Positions 20,381 through 28,358 of a stretch of DNA of 64,000 nucleotides are shown piece by piece. The notes beneath the pieces are model-generated. The model had not been told where the DNA came from and searched no databases. It saw nothing but the letters and a program-made list of their open reading frames with translations. The stretch is taken from positions 124,001-188,000 of the forward strand of contig NZ_JBBGZW010000001.1 in assembly GCF_037479095.1 (NCBI RefSeq), given 5' to 3'. Positions within the stretch are counted from its first letter, which is position 1; the number at the start of each line of letters is the position of its first letter. The position numbers and the translations under genes were made by a program. Source of the stretch: Pantoea nemavictus. GTDB taxonomy: Bacteria > Pseudomonadota > Gammaproteobacteria > Enterobacterales > Enterobacteriaceae.

Positions 20381-21805
20381 ATGCCCGTGTCCGATCGCTT
20401 TCCCGAAGATTTCCTCGCGCTAATGCGCGCCAGCCTCGCTGATGACGCTGAATTGCAACGCTTTCTCGCCATTAGCCAGCAACCGCTGCGCCGCAGCATA
20501 CGCGTTAATACCTTAAAAATTAGCGTGGATGATTTCCTCGTCCGCACCGCTGATTATGGCTGGCGGCTGTCACCCATTCCGTGGTGCACCGAAGGGTTCT
20601 GGATTGAGCGTGACGATGAGTCGCTGCCGCTAGGTAGCGTTGCGGAGCACCTTAGCGGGCTGTTTTATATTCAGGAAGCCAGCTCGATGCTGCCGGTTAC
20701 CGCACTGTTCGACGCCGCACCCGATGCGCGTCAGGTGATGGATGTGGCTGCAGCACCAGGCTCCAAAACCACGCAGATGGCCGCGCTGATGCGCAATGAA
20801 GGCGCCATCCTTGCCAACGAATATTCCGCCAGTCGCGTCAAAGTGCTGCATGCCAATATCAGCCGCTGCGGCGTGAGCAATGTGGCGCTCACCCATTTTG
20901 ATGGTCGGGTGTTTGGCGCGGCGCTGCCGGAACGTTTCGATGCCATTCTGCTGGACGCGCCCTGCTCTGGCGAAGGCGTGGTCCGTAAGGACGCCGATGC
21001 GCTGCGTAACTGGACGTTGGCCAGCACCGAAGCAATCGCTGAAACCCAGCGCGATCTCATTGACAGCGCTTTCCATGCATTACAACCCGGCGGCACGCTG
21101 ATCTACTCGACCTGCACGCTCAATCAGATTGAAAACCAGCAGGTGATTCACTGGTTGCAACAGCGTTATCCCGATGCGGTAGAAATTGTGCCGTTGAATG
21201 GTCTATTTGCTGGCGCCGATCAGGCTTTAACACCGGAAGGTTTCCTGCACGTGTTCCCGCAAATTTTCGATAGCGAAGGCTTCTTTGTCGCGCGCCTGCG
21301 TAAAACCGCCAGCATTCCCGTGTTGCCCGCACCGACCTACAAAGTGGGCAAACTGCCCTTCTCACCGGCCAGCCGTAAGCTCAGCGCCGAGGTACAGCAG
21401 GCAGCAGCAAAAGTAGGCTTGCAATGGGATGACAATCACACGCTGTGGCAGCGCGATAAAGAGCTGTGGCTCTTCCCGGCAGCGCTGGAAAGTTGGCTGG
21501 GTAAAGTGCGCTTCTCGCGTATCGGCCTTAAGCTGGCAGAAACCTTCCCGAAAGGTTATCGCTGGCAGCATGAAGCCGTTGTCGCGTTGAGTAAGCCAGG
21601 CAGCGCGCTGGATTTTGCCCTTACCGATGCGGAGGCAGAAACCTGGTATCGCGGTCAGGATATTCATCCTGAGTCGTTACCGAATCGCGATGAGGTGATT
21701 GTGACCTATCAGTCACAACCTTTAGGATTGGCCAAAAAAGTCGGCAATCGGATTAAAAACAGTTATCCGCGTGAGCTGGTGCGCGACGGGCGTCTGTTCC
21801 GCTAA
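20381..21805 (+). CDS. rsmF: 16S rRNA m5C1407 methyltransferase RsmF
   Basis: A 474-residue NOL1/NOP2/Sun-family enzyme that methylates C1407 of 16S rRNA. The SAM fold begins near residue 115 ([17 protein letters not shown]). The two catalytic cysteines lie in [10 protein letters not shown] (motif IV) and IYSTCTL (motif VI). The C-terminal domain (from about 300) is the RsmF-specific PUA-like part. The end is 4 bp from the convergent pphA. Confidence 0.96.
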   Translation: MPVSDRFPEDFLALMRASLADDAELQRFLAISQQPLRRSIRVNTLKISVDDFLVRTADYGWRLSPIPWCTEGFWIERDDESLPLGSVAEHLSGLFYIQEASSMLPVTALFDAAPDARQVMDVAAAPGSKTTQMAALMRNEGAILANEYSASRVKVLHANISRCGVSNVALTHFDGRVFGAALPERFDAILLDAPCSGEGVVRKDADALRNWTLASTEAIAETQRDLIDSAFHALQPGGTLIYSTCTLNQIENQQVIHWLQQRYPDAVEIVPLNGLFAGADQALTPEGFLHVFPQIFDSEGFFVARLRKTASIPVLPAPTYKVGKLPFSPASRKLSAEVQQAAAKVGLQWDDNHTLWQRDKELWLFPAALESWLGKVRFSRIGLKLAETFPKGYRWQHEAVVALSKPGSALDFALTDAEAETWYRGQDIHPESLPNRDEVIVTYQSQPLGLAKKVGNRIKNSYPRELVRDGRLFR

Positions 21806-21808
21806 GCA

Positions 21809-22456
21809 TTACTGCAATTTTACCAGCGTGAGACAGTTGCCGAAAACCGCGCCGGTATCAATATAATGCTGATTCGCCACATGCAGCGGTTGCTCCAACG
21901 GCGTGTGGCCGAAGTAAAAATCGCTGGCGCCCGCAATGTTTGCTGAAGCGCCACGTTGATGGCGTCCCAGCCGATCGCGACTCCACACCACCTGTTGCCA
22001 ATCGACATCCTGCCCCAGTGCATAATAGCTGGCAGGATAATCAGCGTGAGCAATCACCACCACGCGGTCGCCGAATTCCAGATGCAGAACCAACGGTAAA
22101 TCGGCGCAGCGTTTCAACGCATGGCGCGCAGCGATTAACTTTGCGCCCTTCAACTGCCAAAACCATTCGCCGCCGTTCATCATCCACAAGGTCTGATCGC
22201 GCCCATCCAGCGCGGCGAGCGCCATCTGTTCGTGATTGCCGCGCACACAGCGAAACCAGGGTTCTTGCAATAGCGCTAAACAGCCGGGACTGTCTGGCCC
22301 GCGATCAATCAAATCGCCCACCGACAGCAATAAATCCTGCTGCTTGTCAAAATCCCGCTTGAGGAGCTGCGCATCAAGCTGGGCGCGGCAGCCGTGTAAA
22401 TCGCCCACCACCCAAATGTTTCGCCACATTTGCGCACTTACCCGTTGGTAAAGCAT
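21809..22456 (-). CDS. pphA: serine/threonine protein phosphatase PphA-like
   Basis: A 215-residue PPP-family metallophosphatase. All metal-binding and catalytic motifs are present: GDLHG (18-22), GDLIDRG (47-53), GNHEQ (about 73-77) and a late HAD. The C-terminal half (FYFGHTPLEQP…NQHYIDTGAVFGNCLTLV) matches E. coli PphA well. PphA signals protein misfolding through the Cpx pathway. The MutT-like alternative is excluded by the motifs; PrpB is a close paralogue, but synteny next to rsmF favours PphA. Confidence 0.92.
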   Translation of the reverse strand: MLYQRVSAQMWRNIWVVGDLHGCRAQLDAQLLKRDFDKQQDLLLSVGDLIDRGPDSPGCLALLQEPWFRCVRGNHEQMALAALDGRDQTLWMMNGGEWFWQLKGAKLIAARHALKRCADLPLVLHLEFGDRVVVIAHADYPASYYALGQDVDWQQVVWSRDRLGRHQRGASANIAGASDFYFGHTPLEQPLHVANQHYIDTGAVFGNCLTLVKLQ

Positions 22457-22539
22457 GTAATCTTCCCCGGTTGACTGGAAGTTTAGTGAGCCCGGCTTAA
22501 AGTATAGTCCGGTGAGGTTTAGCCAGCGGAGGGAACAGC

Positions 22540-22647
22540 ATGAGCGGCCGTAAACAATTTATTGGTGTCTTGATCGTTATCTTCATCGGCAGCTTGCTGC
22601 TGCTCGAAACGCTGGCTCGCCTGGTGCATCTGTTATTTGTGGGATAA
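22540..22647 (+). CDS. 35-residue single-pass membrane protein, unknown
   Basis: A short frame starting ATG at 22540, 6 bases after a strong GGAGGG site. It encodes MSGRKQF followed by a hydrophobic helix rich in Ile, Leu and Val, then ETLARLVHLLFVG. Five N-terminal residues are basic or polar, suggesting Nin topology. It lies in the gap between pphA and the methyltransferase gene. I do not recognise a family. The good ribosome site and clean helix make it likely to be real. Confidence 0.6.
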   Translation: MSGRKQFIGVLIVIFIGSLLLLETLARLVHLLFVG

Positions 22648-22712
22648 TTACGCAGCTTTACTTTCCTCGCTAAACGCCTAAACTCCTTTGCGCATCATAT
22701 AAAGGAGCCTGT

Positions 22713-23444
22713 ATGAGCCAGAATATTTACGACGACCCGCATTTTTTTGCCGGCTATGCCACGCTGCCACGTTCAGTGCAGGGATTGGACGGCGCACCGG
22801 AATGGCCCGCACTGCGCGCATTACTGCCCGATCTGGATGACAAACGCATTCTCGATCTCGGCTGCGGCTATGGCTGGTTTTGCCGTTACGCACAACAGCA
22901 AGGCGCGCGTGAGGTACTGGGCCTCGATGTCTCAGAGAAGATGCTGGCGCAAGCCGCGACCATGACTCAAGGAACGGGCATTCGCTATCAGCGTGCCGAT
23001 TTAGAAACGCTGCAACTCAGCGAAACCTTTGATCTCGCCTACAGCTCGCTGGCGCTGCATTATCTCAGCAACATTGATACGCTCTTCGCCACCCTGTTCA
23101 ATGCCTTAACGCCAGGTGGTGCGCTGGTGTTCTCTTGCGAGCATCCGATTTACACCGCGCCAACGGCGCAGCAGTGGATAATTGATGATCAACAGCAGCG
23201 TAGTTGGCCGGTGAATCACTATCAGCAGGAGGGTGAGCGCATCAGCAACTGGTTTGCCGATGGCGTAAAAAAACAGCATCGCAAACTGGCTACCTGGATT
23301 AATGCACTGATTGCCGCAGGATTTGAGATCGTCCATCTTGATGAATGGGGACCCGATGAAGCACAGTTAGCACAGAATCCCGCCCTGGCAGAAGAGCGCG
23401 ATCGCCCAATGATGTTTCTACTGGCTGCGCGTAAACCTCATTAG
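22713..23444 (+). CDS. class I SAM-dependent methyltransferase, substrate unknown
   Basis: A 243-residue protein with the canonical Rossmann motif I (ILDLGCGYGWF, about residues 47-57), motif II acidic end (VLGLDVSEKM) and a UbiE/COQ5-like post-motif region (LHYLSNIDTLFATLFNALTPGGALVFSCEHP). The start follows AAAGGAGCCTGT. The substrate cannot be told; related small-molecule methyltransferases are common accessory genes. It occupies the place where E. coli has yebV/yebW. Confidence 0.85.
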   Translation: MSQNIYDDPHFFAGYATLPRSVQGLDGAPEWPALRALLPDLDDKRILDLGCGYGWFCRYAQQQGAREVLGLDVSEKMLAQAATMTQGTGIRYQRADLETLQLSETFDLAYSSLALHYLSNIDTLFATLFNALTPGGALVFSCEHPIYTAPTAQQWIIDDQQQRSWPVNHYQQEGERISNWFADGVKKQHRKLATWINALIAAGFEIVHLDEWGPDEAQLAQNPALAEERDRPMMFLLAARKPH

Positions 23445-23540
23445 ATTCCAAAAGTGGCTGCGCTTTGCAGCCCCAATTAAAGCTTTTCTGCCGCTCACCC
23501 AAGTCATTTAATTATCCAGCAAAAGTGTCGTCTTTAATCG

Positions 23541-24341
23541 GTGAACTCCTTTTCTGAGCCGCTGATCTTGACTGACTACATCTTTAACTTTCGTCCCGCT
23601 CTCGATATCCATTATCGCTATAAACCGGCAGCCGATGATAATCGGCATTTATTGATCGTCATGTCGGGTTTTAACCTGCCAGATCCCACCATCTACGACT
23701 TTACGCTGTTGCAACATACACGATCGGCGGTGTTGTGGATCAAAGATGATTTCCATGGGCTGCCCGCTTACTACCTGTGCAACAATATGAACTTCGATAT
23801 TGAGCATGGCGTGAGCCAACTAATTCGTTCGGTAATAGAACTGACCACACCGGCAAATGTTTCGATACTCGGCGCCTCTAAAGGCGGCAGTGCGGCACTC
23901 TACTTTGGCGTCCGGCATAACATTAAAAACATCATTACTGCCGTGCCACAATTTTATCTAGGTGATTATGCGGAGACTATGTGGCCAAAAGTAGGCGAAG
24001 CCATGATGGGCACCATTACCCCCGCAGCAGTGACGTTATTAAATAAGCTCTTGCCAAATACCCTGCGACGCGATCGCCAGACAGATAAAAATATCTATCT
24101 TTTCACTGCCCTTGCCGACTACCAACGTGAACAGGAAATTTTACCCAACCTGGCGCTGCTGCAGAAATACCGTAACTTCAATTTGATCGAGTCCGCATCG
24201 CCGTGCATCACACAACATAACGAAGTAACCCGCTATAACCTGAATTTGATATTGGCTCTGATTTATCAGTTAGAACAGGACATTACTCCTTGCTGGGGCC
24301 ACATTCGCAATGGCAGCGGCTGGGATGTTGCGCATGGATAG
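23541..24341 (+). CDS. alpha/beta-hydrolase-like protein of unknown function
   Basis: A 266-residue cytoplasmic protein. The strand LLIVMSGF near 37-44 and the nucleophile elbow GASKGG (111-116, Ser113) fit an alpha/beta-hydrolase fold. Asp193 (FTALADYQ) and His226 (CITQHNE) are placed as possible triad partners. The elbow GxSKGGSAALYFG resembles hydrolase-like domains seen in capsule and accessory-Sec (Asp2) proteins, but no named family is certain. The start is GTG at 23541; no strong ribosome site is visible. The next gene starts 62 bp later in the same direction. Confidence 0.7.
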   Translation: MNSFSEPLILTDYIFNFRPALDIHYRYKPAADDNRHLLIVMSGFNLPDPTIYDFTLLQHTRSAVLWIKDDFHGLPAYYLCNNMNFDIEHGVSQLIRSVIELTTPANVSILGASKGGSAALYFGVRHNIKNIITAVPQFYLGDYAETMWPKVGEAMMGTITPAAVTLLNKLLPNTLRRDRQTDKNIYLFTALADYQREQEILPNLALLQKYRNFNLIESASPCITQHNEVTRYNLNLILALIYQLEQDITPCWGHIRNGSGWDVAHG

Positions 24342-24403
24342 TCACAATCGATGATAATGCTCTGCTAAGGTTAGATATTGATGATGTCTACAGGAGCGAG
24401 CCA

Positions 24404-24682
24404 ATGAAAGACTATTATAAAATTGATCTGGAAGTGTTTATGCAAAATAACGTGGAATTAATTCGCGCAATTAAAAGCAAAGCGCCGGCCTATGCCGATG
24501 AGTTAGGTTTAGAGGTGATTCAATATATCAACCGGGAAATAAAACAGGCTCATCTCGATTATATTGAAAGTTTGGGCGTGAAAGATCCGTATGAGCATTA
24601 CATTTCACAACATGAAGAAGATCGCTCTCTGGCGGAACAACTCATTGCTCAACACCGCGCTGCTCTGCATCCTGCCCCGTAA
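24404..24682 (+). CDS. hypothetical 92-residue protein
   Basis: The ATG at 24404 follows CAGGAGCG. The protein is charged and mostly helical (MKDYYKIDLEVFMQNNVELIRAIKSKAPAYADELGLEVIQ…, given in part), with no membrane segment, no cysteine and no recognisable domain. It lies 62 bp after the hydrolase-like gene and may be co-transcribed with it. Confidence 0.6.
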   Translation: MKDYYKIDLEVFMQNNVELIRAIKSKAPAYADELGLEVIQYINREIKQAHLDYIESLGVKDPYEHYISQHEEDRSLAEQLIAQHRAALHPAP

Positions 24683-24730
24683 CGCCAAACCATTGCCACA
24701 ACTGACGTGTGGCATTTATCTGTTTTAGCT

Positions 24731-24898
24731 CTAACGCGTGATCAGGAAAATTGCCAGCAAGAAAAAGGCTAATAAACCGGCGAAGGTTATTGTGCCGATG
24801 CGCGGGGTTTTTGCCCGACCCACTACCACACCAATAAAGATACTCAGCAGCGTTAATGTGCCAATCATTACCCAGAGAAGATATTGTGTATTTGCCAT
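24731..24898 (-). CDS. 55-residue membrane protein, unknown
   Basis: A short frame, ATG at 24898 after AAGGACCCTTC, stop TAG at 24731. The protein has two hydrophobic helices (YLLWVMIGTLTLLSIFIGVVV and ITFAGLLAFFLLAIFLI) joined by a basic loop GRAKTPRIG: a hairpin membrane protein with no family I can name. It is convergent with the gene at 24404. Confidence 0.6.
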   Translation of the reverse strand: MANTQYLLWVMIGTLTLLSIFIGVVVGRAKTPRIGTITFAGLLAFFLLAIFLITR

Positions 24899-25018
24899 GA
24901 AGGGTCCTTATTAGCCGGCAATAAAACAGATGCGCTAACGTTATACCATTTTTTACGCATGCTGACTGCAGCTTTTTGGCCTCACATTTCTACGGGCTAT
25001 CTGTCTGGTTGGTGATAA

Positions 25019-25357
25019 TTAGGCACCAATAGACGGGCAACGCACCGATTTCAGCGCCTGTAACTGTGATAATCGCGCCGCGGCGTTATGCTTAGCACTG
25101 GCTTTGGCAATGCCATTACCGATGCCAAAATCACCCACGAAACCGAGCACCGTCAGCGCATCAAATTCGCCTGTTTTATCAATCTGCTGCTGCACGCTAA
25201 GAGATTTATCTATCTCCTGGTTCAATGTTGCGCAGTCATAAGTTTGCGCTTCTGCATCGCTCACCTTGGCAGATTGCGGATACTGTTTTAGTGCACAACC
25301 GCTGAGCAGCAGCATGGCTACTATAGCCATAGGCTTGAGCATCTTCTTAATTCTCAT
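25019..25357 (-). CDS. small lipoprotein of unknown function
   Basis: A 112-residue protein with a type II signal peptide: a basic start MRIKKMLK, hydrophobic core and lipobox LLSGC (Cys21). The mature part contains CATLNQEIDKSLSVQQQI and a Gly-rich GFVGDFGIGNGIAKA stretch that could insert into or lie along a membrane. Residue +2 after Cys is Ala, not Asp, which predicts sorting to the outer membrane. No family recognised. Confidence 0.75.
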   Translation of the reverse strand: MRIKKMLKPMAIVAMLLLSGCALKQYPQSAKVSDAEAQTYDCATLNQEIDKSLSVQQQIDKTGEFDALTVLGFVGDFGIGNGIAKASAKHNAAARLSQLQALKSVRCPSIGA

Positions 25358-25452
25358 TGATTTGAGGTGAAGTAACTTGATGGCAAGGAATGTATCACGT
25401 GAAGGCGAGAGCGATCAGAGGAATAAGTGTGCTAAAGCGCGGTATTTAGCGC

Positions 25453-25483
25453 AAAAAAAAGCACTGCCGAAGCAGTGCTAGTG
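25453..25483 (-). terminator. terminator of the csp-ymcF cold-shock operon
   Basis: AGCACTGC-cgaa-GCAGTGCT, 8-bp stem with tetraloop, followed on the minus strand by eight T residues. A second small hairpin (TCAGGCG / CGCCTGA, near 25494-25510) precedes it. Both lie downstream of the microprotein gene that follows csp. Confidence 0.8.
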
Positions 25484-25545
25484 ATACTTATATCAGGCAA
25501 TCGCCTGACAACTCCCAATATAAAATCAGGAGAGATAATCCGTTA

Positions 25546-25689
25546 TTATGCAGTTTTCAACACAATCATTGATGATTTGCAGAAAATACATTTAGCGCCA
25601 TGGGGGTTCATTTTAGTAATATCGAACGCGGAGGTGCGATATTGTGAACTCTGGCAGTGCGGACATCTTAAACGATTATAAATGCGAAT
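25546..25689 (-). CDS. YmcF/YnfQ-type cold-shock microprotein with probable ATT start
   Basis: A 47-codon frame begins directly after the csp stop codon. It encodes a zinc-ribbon-like protein: RCPHCQSSQYRTSAFD near the start, then NPHGAKCIFCKSSMIV, giving a CxxC/CxxC pair. This pattern is that of E. coli YmcF and YnfQ, which lie downstream of cold-shock csp genes and are reported to initiate at ATT. There is no ATG, GTG or TTG before the first cysteine pair; ATT codons occur at 25692, 25689 and 25683. The one at 25689 leaves seven residues before RCP and is 8 bases after AGGT, within the end of csp. It ends 60 bp before the terminator. Confidence 0.75.
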   Translation of the reverse strand: MRIYNRLRCPHCQSSQYRTSAFDITKMNPHGAKCIFCKSSMIVLKTA

Positions 25690-25691
25690 AA

Positions 25692-25904
25692 TTACAGACC
25701 TAATACATTTGTTGCTGACGGACCTTTTGGACCATCTTCAACTGAAAACTCAACACGCTGACCTTCATCAAGTGAGCGATAATCTGTGCCCTGAATGGCT
25801 GAGAAGTGGACGAAAACGTCCTTGCTGCCATTTTCAGGAGAAATAAAGCCGAAGCCTTTTTCTGAGTTGAACCATTTTACCGTTCCAAGAATTTTGTTAG
25901 ACAT
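25692..25904 (-). CDS. cold-shock protein of the CspA family
   Basis: A 70-residue cold-shock domain with RNP1 KGFGFI and RNP2 VFVHF, start [13 protein letters not shown]. It is clearly different from the cspC in this window. The about 190-nt AT-rich leader, the cold-shock-type operon with a YmcF/YnfQ homologue, and the position point to a cold-inducible member (CspB/CspG/CspI-like), but the exact E. coli counterpart cannot be chosen. It acts as an RNA chaperone during cold adaptation. Confidence 0.9.
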   Translation of the reverse strand: MSNKILGTVKWFNSEKGFGFISPENGSKDVFVHFSAIQGTDYRSLDEGQRVEFSVEDGPKGPSATNVLGL

Positions 25905-26102
25905 AATTTTTACCTTTTAAATGAGCCTATTGGCGTAAGGGCCGAGTTGCAGATACGAATCAGAACTTAGGATAAGACTCAAAGAGAAAGGGCTTGAAGC
26001 GGCACTAACTGGGATGAGAAATACAATGGGAACTAACCTTCTAACTGTCTGCTATTCAGACCGACGGAGCATTAACGCATTTATCTACGACACAAGCAAG
26101 CG

Positions 26103-26131
26103 ATAATATTTTTTAATTTAATGAATGATAA
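26103..26131 (-). promoter_or_regulatory. candidate promoter of the csp-ymcF operon
   Basis: On the minus strand TTATCA, 17 bp, TATTAT, embedded in a very AT-rich stretch. It predicts a transcript start near 26096 and a leader of about 190 nt before the csp ATG, similar to the long structured leaders of cold-inducible csp genes. Confidence 0.5.
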
Positions 26132-26203
26132 ATTGCGTGGGATCGTAATTTTAGCCTGACCGGCCAGAAAGCTTCCTGATGTAACGCTGTTAGTGGTCGC
26201 CGT

Positions 26204-26479
26204 CTACGCCGGGAAATCATCACTCTCGTTTGGGCAGGGCAGCTCCTGCCCATCAATGTCATCGAAAGTGAACCCCTCATTTATGAGCGTTATCACTTGC
26301 CCAGGCTGATCCACTACATACAAAGCGCCTGCCAGAGCACCAAGGTTAGATTCTGAATATCGCACTGATCTGACATCATATTTGCCCAGACCGAAGTTCA
26401 TCCACTCTGTTAACTTTGTGTCGTTGCTGATGTATTCGAAAATGGACTGCTGAATCAGGTCAGGGTTCCATTCATACCA
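26204..26479 (-). pseudogene. phage gene fragment lacking a start
   Basis: An open frame of about 90 codons without a start codon or ribosome site at its 5' end ([19 protein letters not shown]…[13 protein letters not shown]…), ending DDFPA. The first ATG is at 26401, deep in the frame. It directly follows the tape-measure fragment in a different frame, which suggests a deletion joined two phage genes. The product is not recognised. Confidence 0.5.
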
Positions 26480-26480
26480 C

Positions 26481-26576
26481 TTAGGCGGCGTCTACTTCTC
26501 GGCGTGCTTCAAGCAGGCGAGCGGTATCCATATCCACTTCATAGATGATGCTGCCTGCGTTTAAAGTGCCTGCCAT
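26481..26576 (-). pseudogene. 5' fragment of a phage tail tape-measure gene
   Basis: ATG at 26576 follows AGGAGAG and encodes [31 protein letters not shown], shown here only as its start pattern (MAGTLNAGSIIYEVDMDT). This is the usual beginning of tape-measure proteins of lambdoid phages, which run to several hundred residues. The frame stops after 31 codons, so the rest is lost. The next sequence in other frames is unrelated phage debris. Confidence 0.6.
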
Positions 26577-26595
26577 TCGCTACTCTCCTGGCATA

Positions 26596-26625
26596 AAAAA
26601 CCCCGCCGAAGCGAGGTTTTTTTGT
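26596..26625. terminator. terminator-like hairpin between phage genes
   Basis: A-run, CCCCGC-cgaa-GCGAGG, T-run: an imperfect GC stem (one mismatch) extended by A/T pairing, just upstream of the tape-measure fragment. Likely ends the transcript of the preceding minus-strand genes. Confidence 0.55.
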
Positions 26626-26683
26626 CATATCTTTATTTGAATATGAATATCATGGCCACCAAGAAAATTATCAAAGCAACTAT

Positions 26684-27151
26684 TCATTGGGCAGCCATTG
26701 AATTGGATTCTTCTTTTTTAGCAATCTCAGCATTAATTTTATTCGTGCTGTCTAAGGATGCTGACGTTGCAGCATCAACTTCCTGCGTATAGACCTCATA
26801 AAAAGCTATTCGGGCCTCCGCTGGTTCTTGTGCAAAGAAATCTTTAATGATGTCAGAGACATCTAATGATGCAGTATGAGGGTTTCCACCTTTATCACTA
26901 ACTCCTTGTATGTATAAGACATAGTTCTCAACTAATTGCCTTACCTTGCCTCTCAGCGCACTGTATTCGACTACTCCGAGTTCGTTGGTGATACCGACAT
27001 AATAGTCTTTAGGCTCCCCGGGTATTATAAAGTCATTCACATCCCTATCCCCACAAGTAATTGATGGGATAAATCCTAGCATGGGTGGGCGAAAGGTGGC
27101 GCAAAAGGAAGAGATCAAAACGTTAGAGAATTTCTGATTGATACATACCAA
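26684..27151 (-). CDS. hypothetical phage-region protein
   Basis: The frame encodes up to 155 residues but the upstream start (TTG 27151) is weak and lies inside the next gene. ATG at 27082 or GTG at 27040 (VNDFIIPGEPKDYYVG) are alternatives. The acidic, soluble, mostly helical product ends EIAKKEESNSMAAQ; no domain recognised. It overlaps or closely follows the membrane protein gene upstream, so the two may form a pair (for example a superinfection-type moron), which is only a guess. Confidence 0.5.
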   Translation of the reverse strand: MVCINQKFSNVLISSFCATFRPPMLGFIPSITCGDRDVNDFIIPGEPKDYYVGITNELGVVEYSALRGKVRQLVENYVLYIQGVSDKGGNPHTASLDVSDIIKDFFAQEPAEARIAFYEVYTQEVDAATSASLDSTNKINAEIAKKEESNSMAAQ

Positions 27152-27402
27152 TCATTAACTTTCGGGTCATATTGCATGAGCCAGAATCCAAGGCAAATAG
27201 CTGATGAACCTGCAAATAAGTGCAAAATTACGTACAACCAGTAAACATCTCTCCGCTCGTCTTTCTTAATATACTCACGTCGAGTTGTGCCTTTGAAGGT
27301 TTTTGTGTAAACACCGCGCCTTATATAAAGCACTGATTCAACGAGGAAGACGCCTCCGCAGGCAAACACGGCAATTACAACTAACCCTTCTTTCCAGTCC
27401 AT
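27115..27402 (-). CDS. two-helix membrane protein in prophage remnant
   Basis: The ATG at 27402 follows AAAGGAATAAAC; the frame extends further upstream but without a site. The 95-residue product has one N-terminal helix (GLVVIAVFACGGVFLVESVLY), a highly charged loop (RRGVYTKTFKGTTRREYIKKDERR) and a second helix (VYWLYVILHLFAGSSAICLGFWL). No family recognised. Overlaps the following hypothetical gene. Confidence 0.6.
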   Translation of the reverse strand: MDWKEGLVVIAVFACGGVFLVESVLYIRRGVYTKTFKGTTRREYIKKDERRDVYWLYVILHLFAGSSAICLGFWLMQYDPKVNDWYVSIRNSLTF

Positions 27403-27568
27403 GTTTATTCCTTTAGCTAAAGCTTGCCAATATTTCACCGCAATAGCATAGGAACCATAAGCACTGATCATCTGTCAGGATGTGCTACTGTACAACGCTA
27501 GGATATTCTCCACGAACTAAAAGCAAAGGATGCTCAAATAGAAATCTCAAAACATAACGATCACTTCG

Positions 27569-27808
27569 TTAAATTCCCATATAGACGTGAGACGCGGAAT
27601 AACAGCGATAGATCGCATGCGCTGAACGGTTTACAGACACGACGCGCACCACACGCGGATTCGTTAATTCCCAGCTGACTCCCGGACCAAGACGCTCACC
27701 GCAGCTGTCAGTGTCTGCATACCAGATGAAAGCGCCCATGTACTGAGCGTTCTTCGGCGCGGTAGCGTTCAGCATCGTATAATGTGTGCTGTCTACCTGA
27801 GTGTTGTA
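27569..27808 (-). pseudogene. remnant of an unknown phage gene
   Basis: A frame open from just after a TAG at 27809 to a stop at 27569, with an ATG at 27775 but no ribosome site. The translated part (APKNAQYMGAFIWYADTD…PRVVRVVSVNRSAHAIY) looks like a real protein end rather than random sequence. Probably the 3' part of a lost gene. Confidence 0.35.
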
Positions 27809-27966
27809 CTAGGGTGATGATGGCTGTGTTGCTTGTCGTTTTGAAGGAAGATAGTGTCAGCGGGTGACGGTGTGTGGTTTGGGTTGCCAATAACCGTAGC
27901 GCCAGGCACTGATATGCCGCGATGATCTAATCTACTGATAATTTTGGCATTCGGTGTCTCAATCAT
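27793..27966 (-). CDS. hypothetical 57-residue protein
   Basis: ATG at 27966, preceded by GGAATAAATTC. The product begins MIETPNAKIISRLDHRG and is His/Asn/Pro-rich at its end. No domain recognised. It lies 36 bp after the DUF4282 gene and overlaps the next fragment in another frame, so it too may be degraded. Confidence 0.35.
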   Translation of the reverse strand: MIETPNAKIISRLDHRGISVPGATVIGNPNHTPSPADTIFLQNDKQHSHHHPSTTLR

Positions 27967-28002
27967 GAATTTATTCCAAAAAAACGTCCGGAGGCGGTTC
28001 AA

Positions 28003-28245
28003 TTAGTGTGATTGCTTTTCTAGCGATTCAGCTATGCGGCGGAGATATTCATTACTCTTAAATGAAACCATGATGCACTCAAAAAATATCCTTGCGAAAA
28101 CTGCCATAACCAGCAGTTGCACACCGGCAGTATTAACCCCCCAAGTAAAGAAGGTAAAAACAGCGGCAACCACTAATAGAGCCACGGTAATGATATAAAG
28201 TGTGCTGATGATTCGTGGGGTTATTAATTTATCGAATCCAAACAT
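28003..28245 (-). CDS. DUF4282-family membrane protein
   Basis: An 80-residue protein: MFGFDKLITPRII, then two hydrophobic helices (ISTLYIITVALLVVAAVFTFF; AGVQLLVMAVFARIFFECIMV) and an amphipathic tail SNEYLRRIAESLEKQ. This start pattern (F-D-K-x-ITP-x-II) and layout are typical of DUF4282, a family of unknown function found in many bacteria and in mobile elements. The gene looks intact. Confidence 0.75.
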   Translation of the reverse strand: MFGFDKLITPRIISTLYIITVALLVVAAVFTFFTWGVNTAGVQLLVMAVFARIFFECIMVSFKSNEYLRRIAESLEKQSH

Positions 28246-28358
28246 TAGACAATCTTCCTGATTGAAAAGAGGAATGATCTTAATATTTAGGATTTAATTC
28301 ATTAAGTAACATCATCAGGCGCACTCGCGAATGCGCCTTGTGATGAAAGCCTCGACAT

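Noticed and set aside
25400..26200. Left attachment site duplicating the sdsR 3' end
   Set aside because: I looked for the GACCGAATACGATTCC word near the left edge of the remnant and across 22.5-26.7 kb and saw no copy; it is probably deleted.
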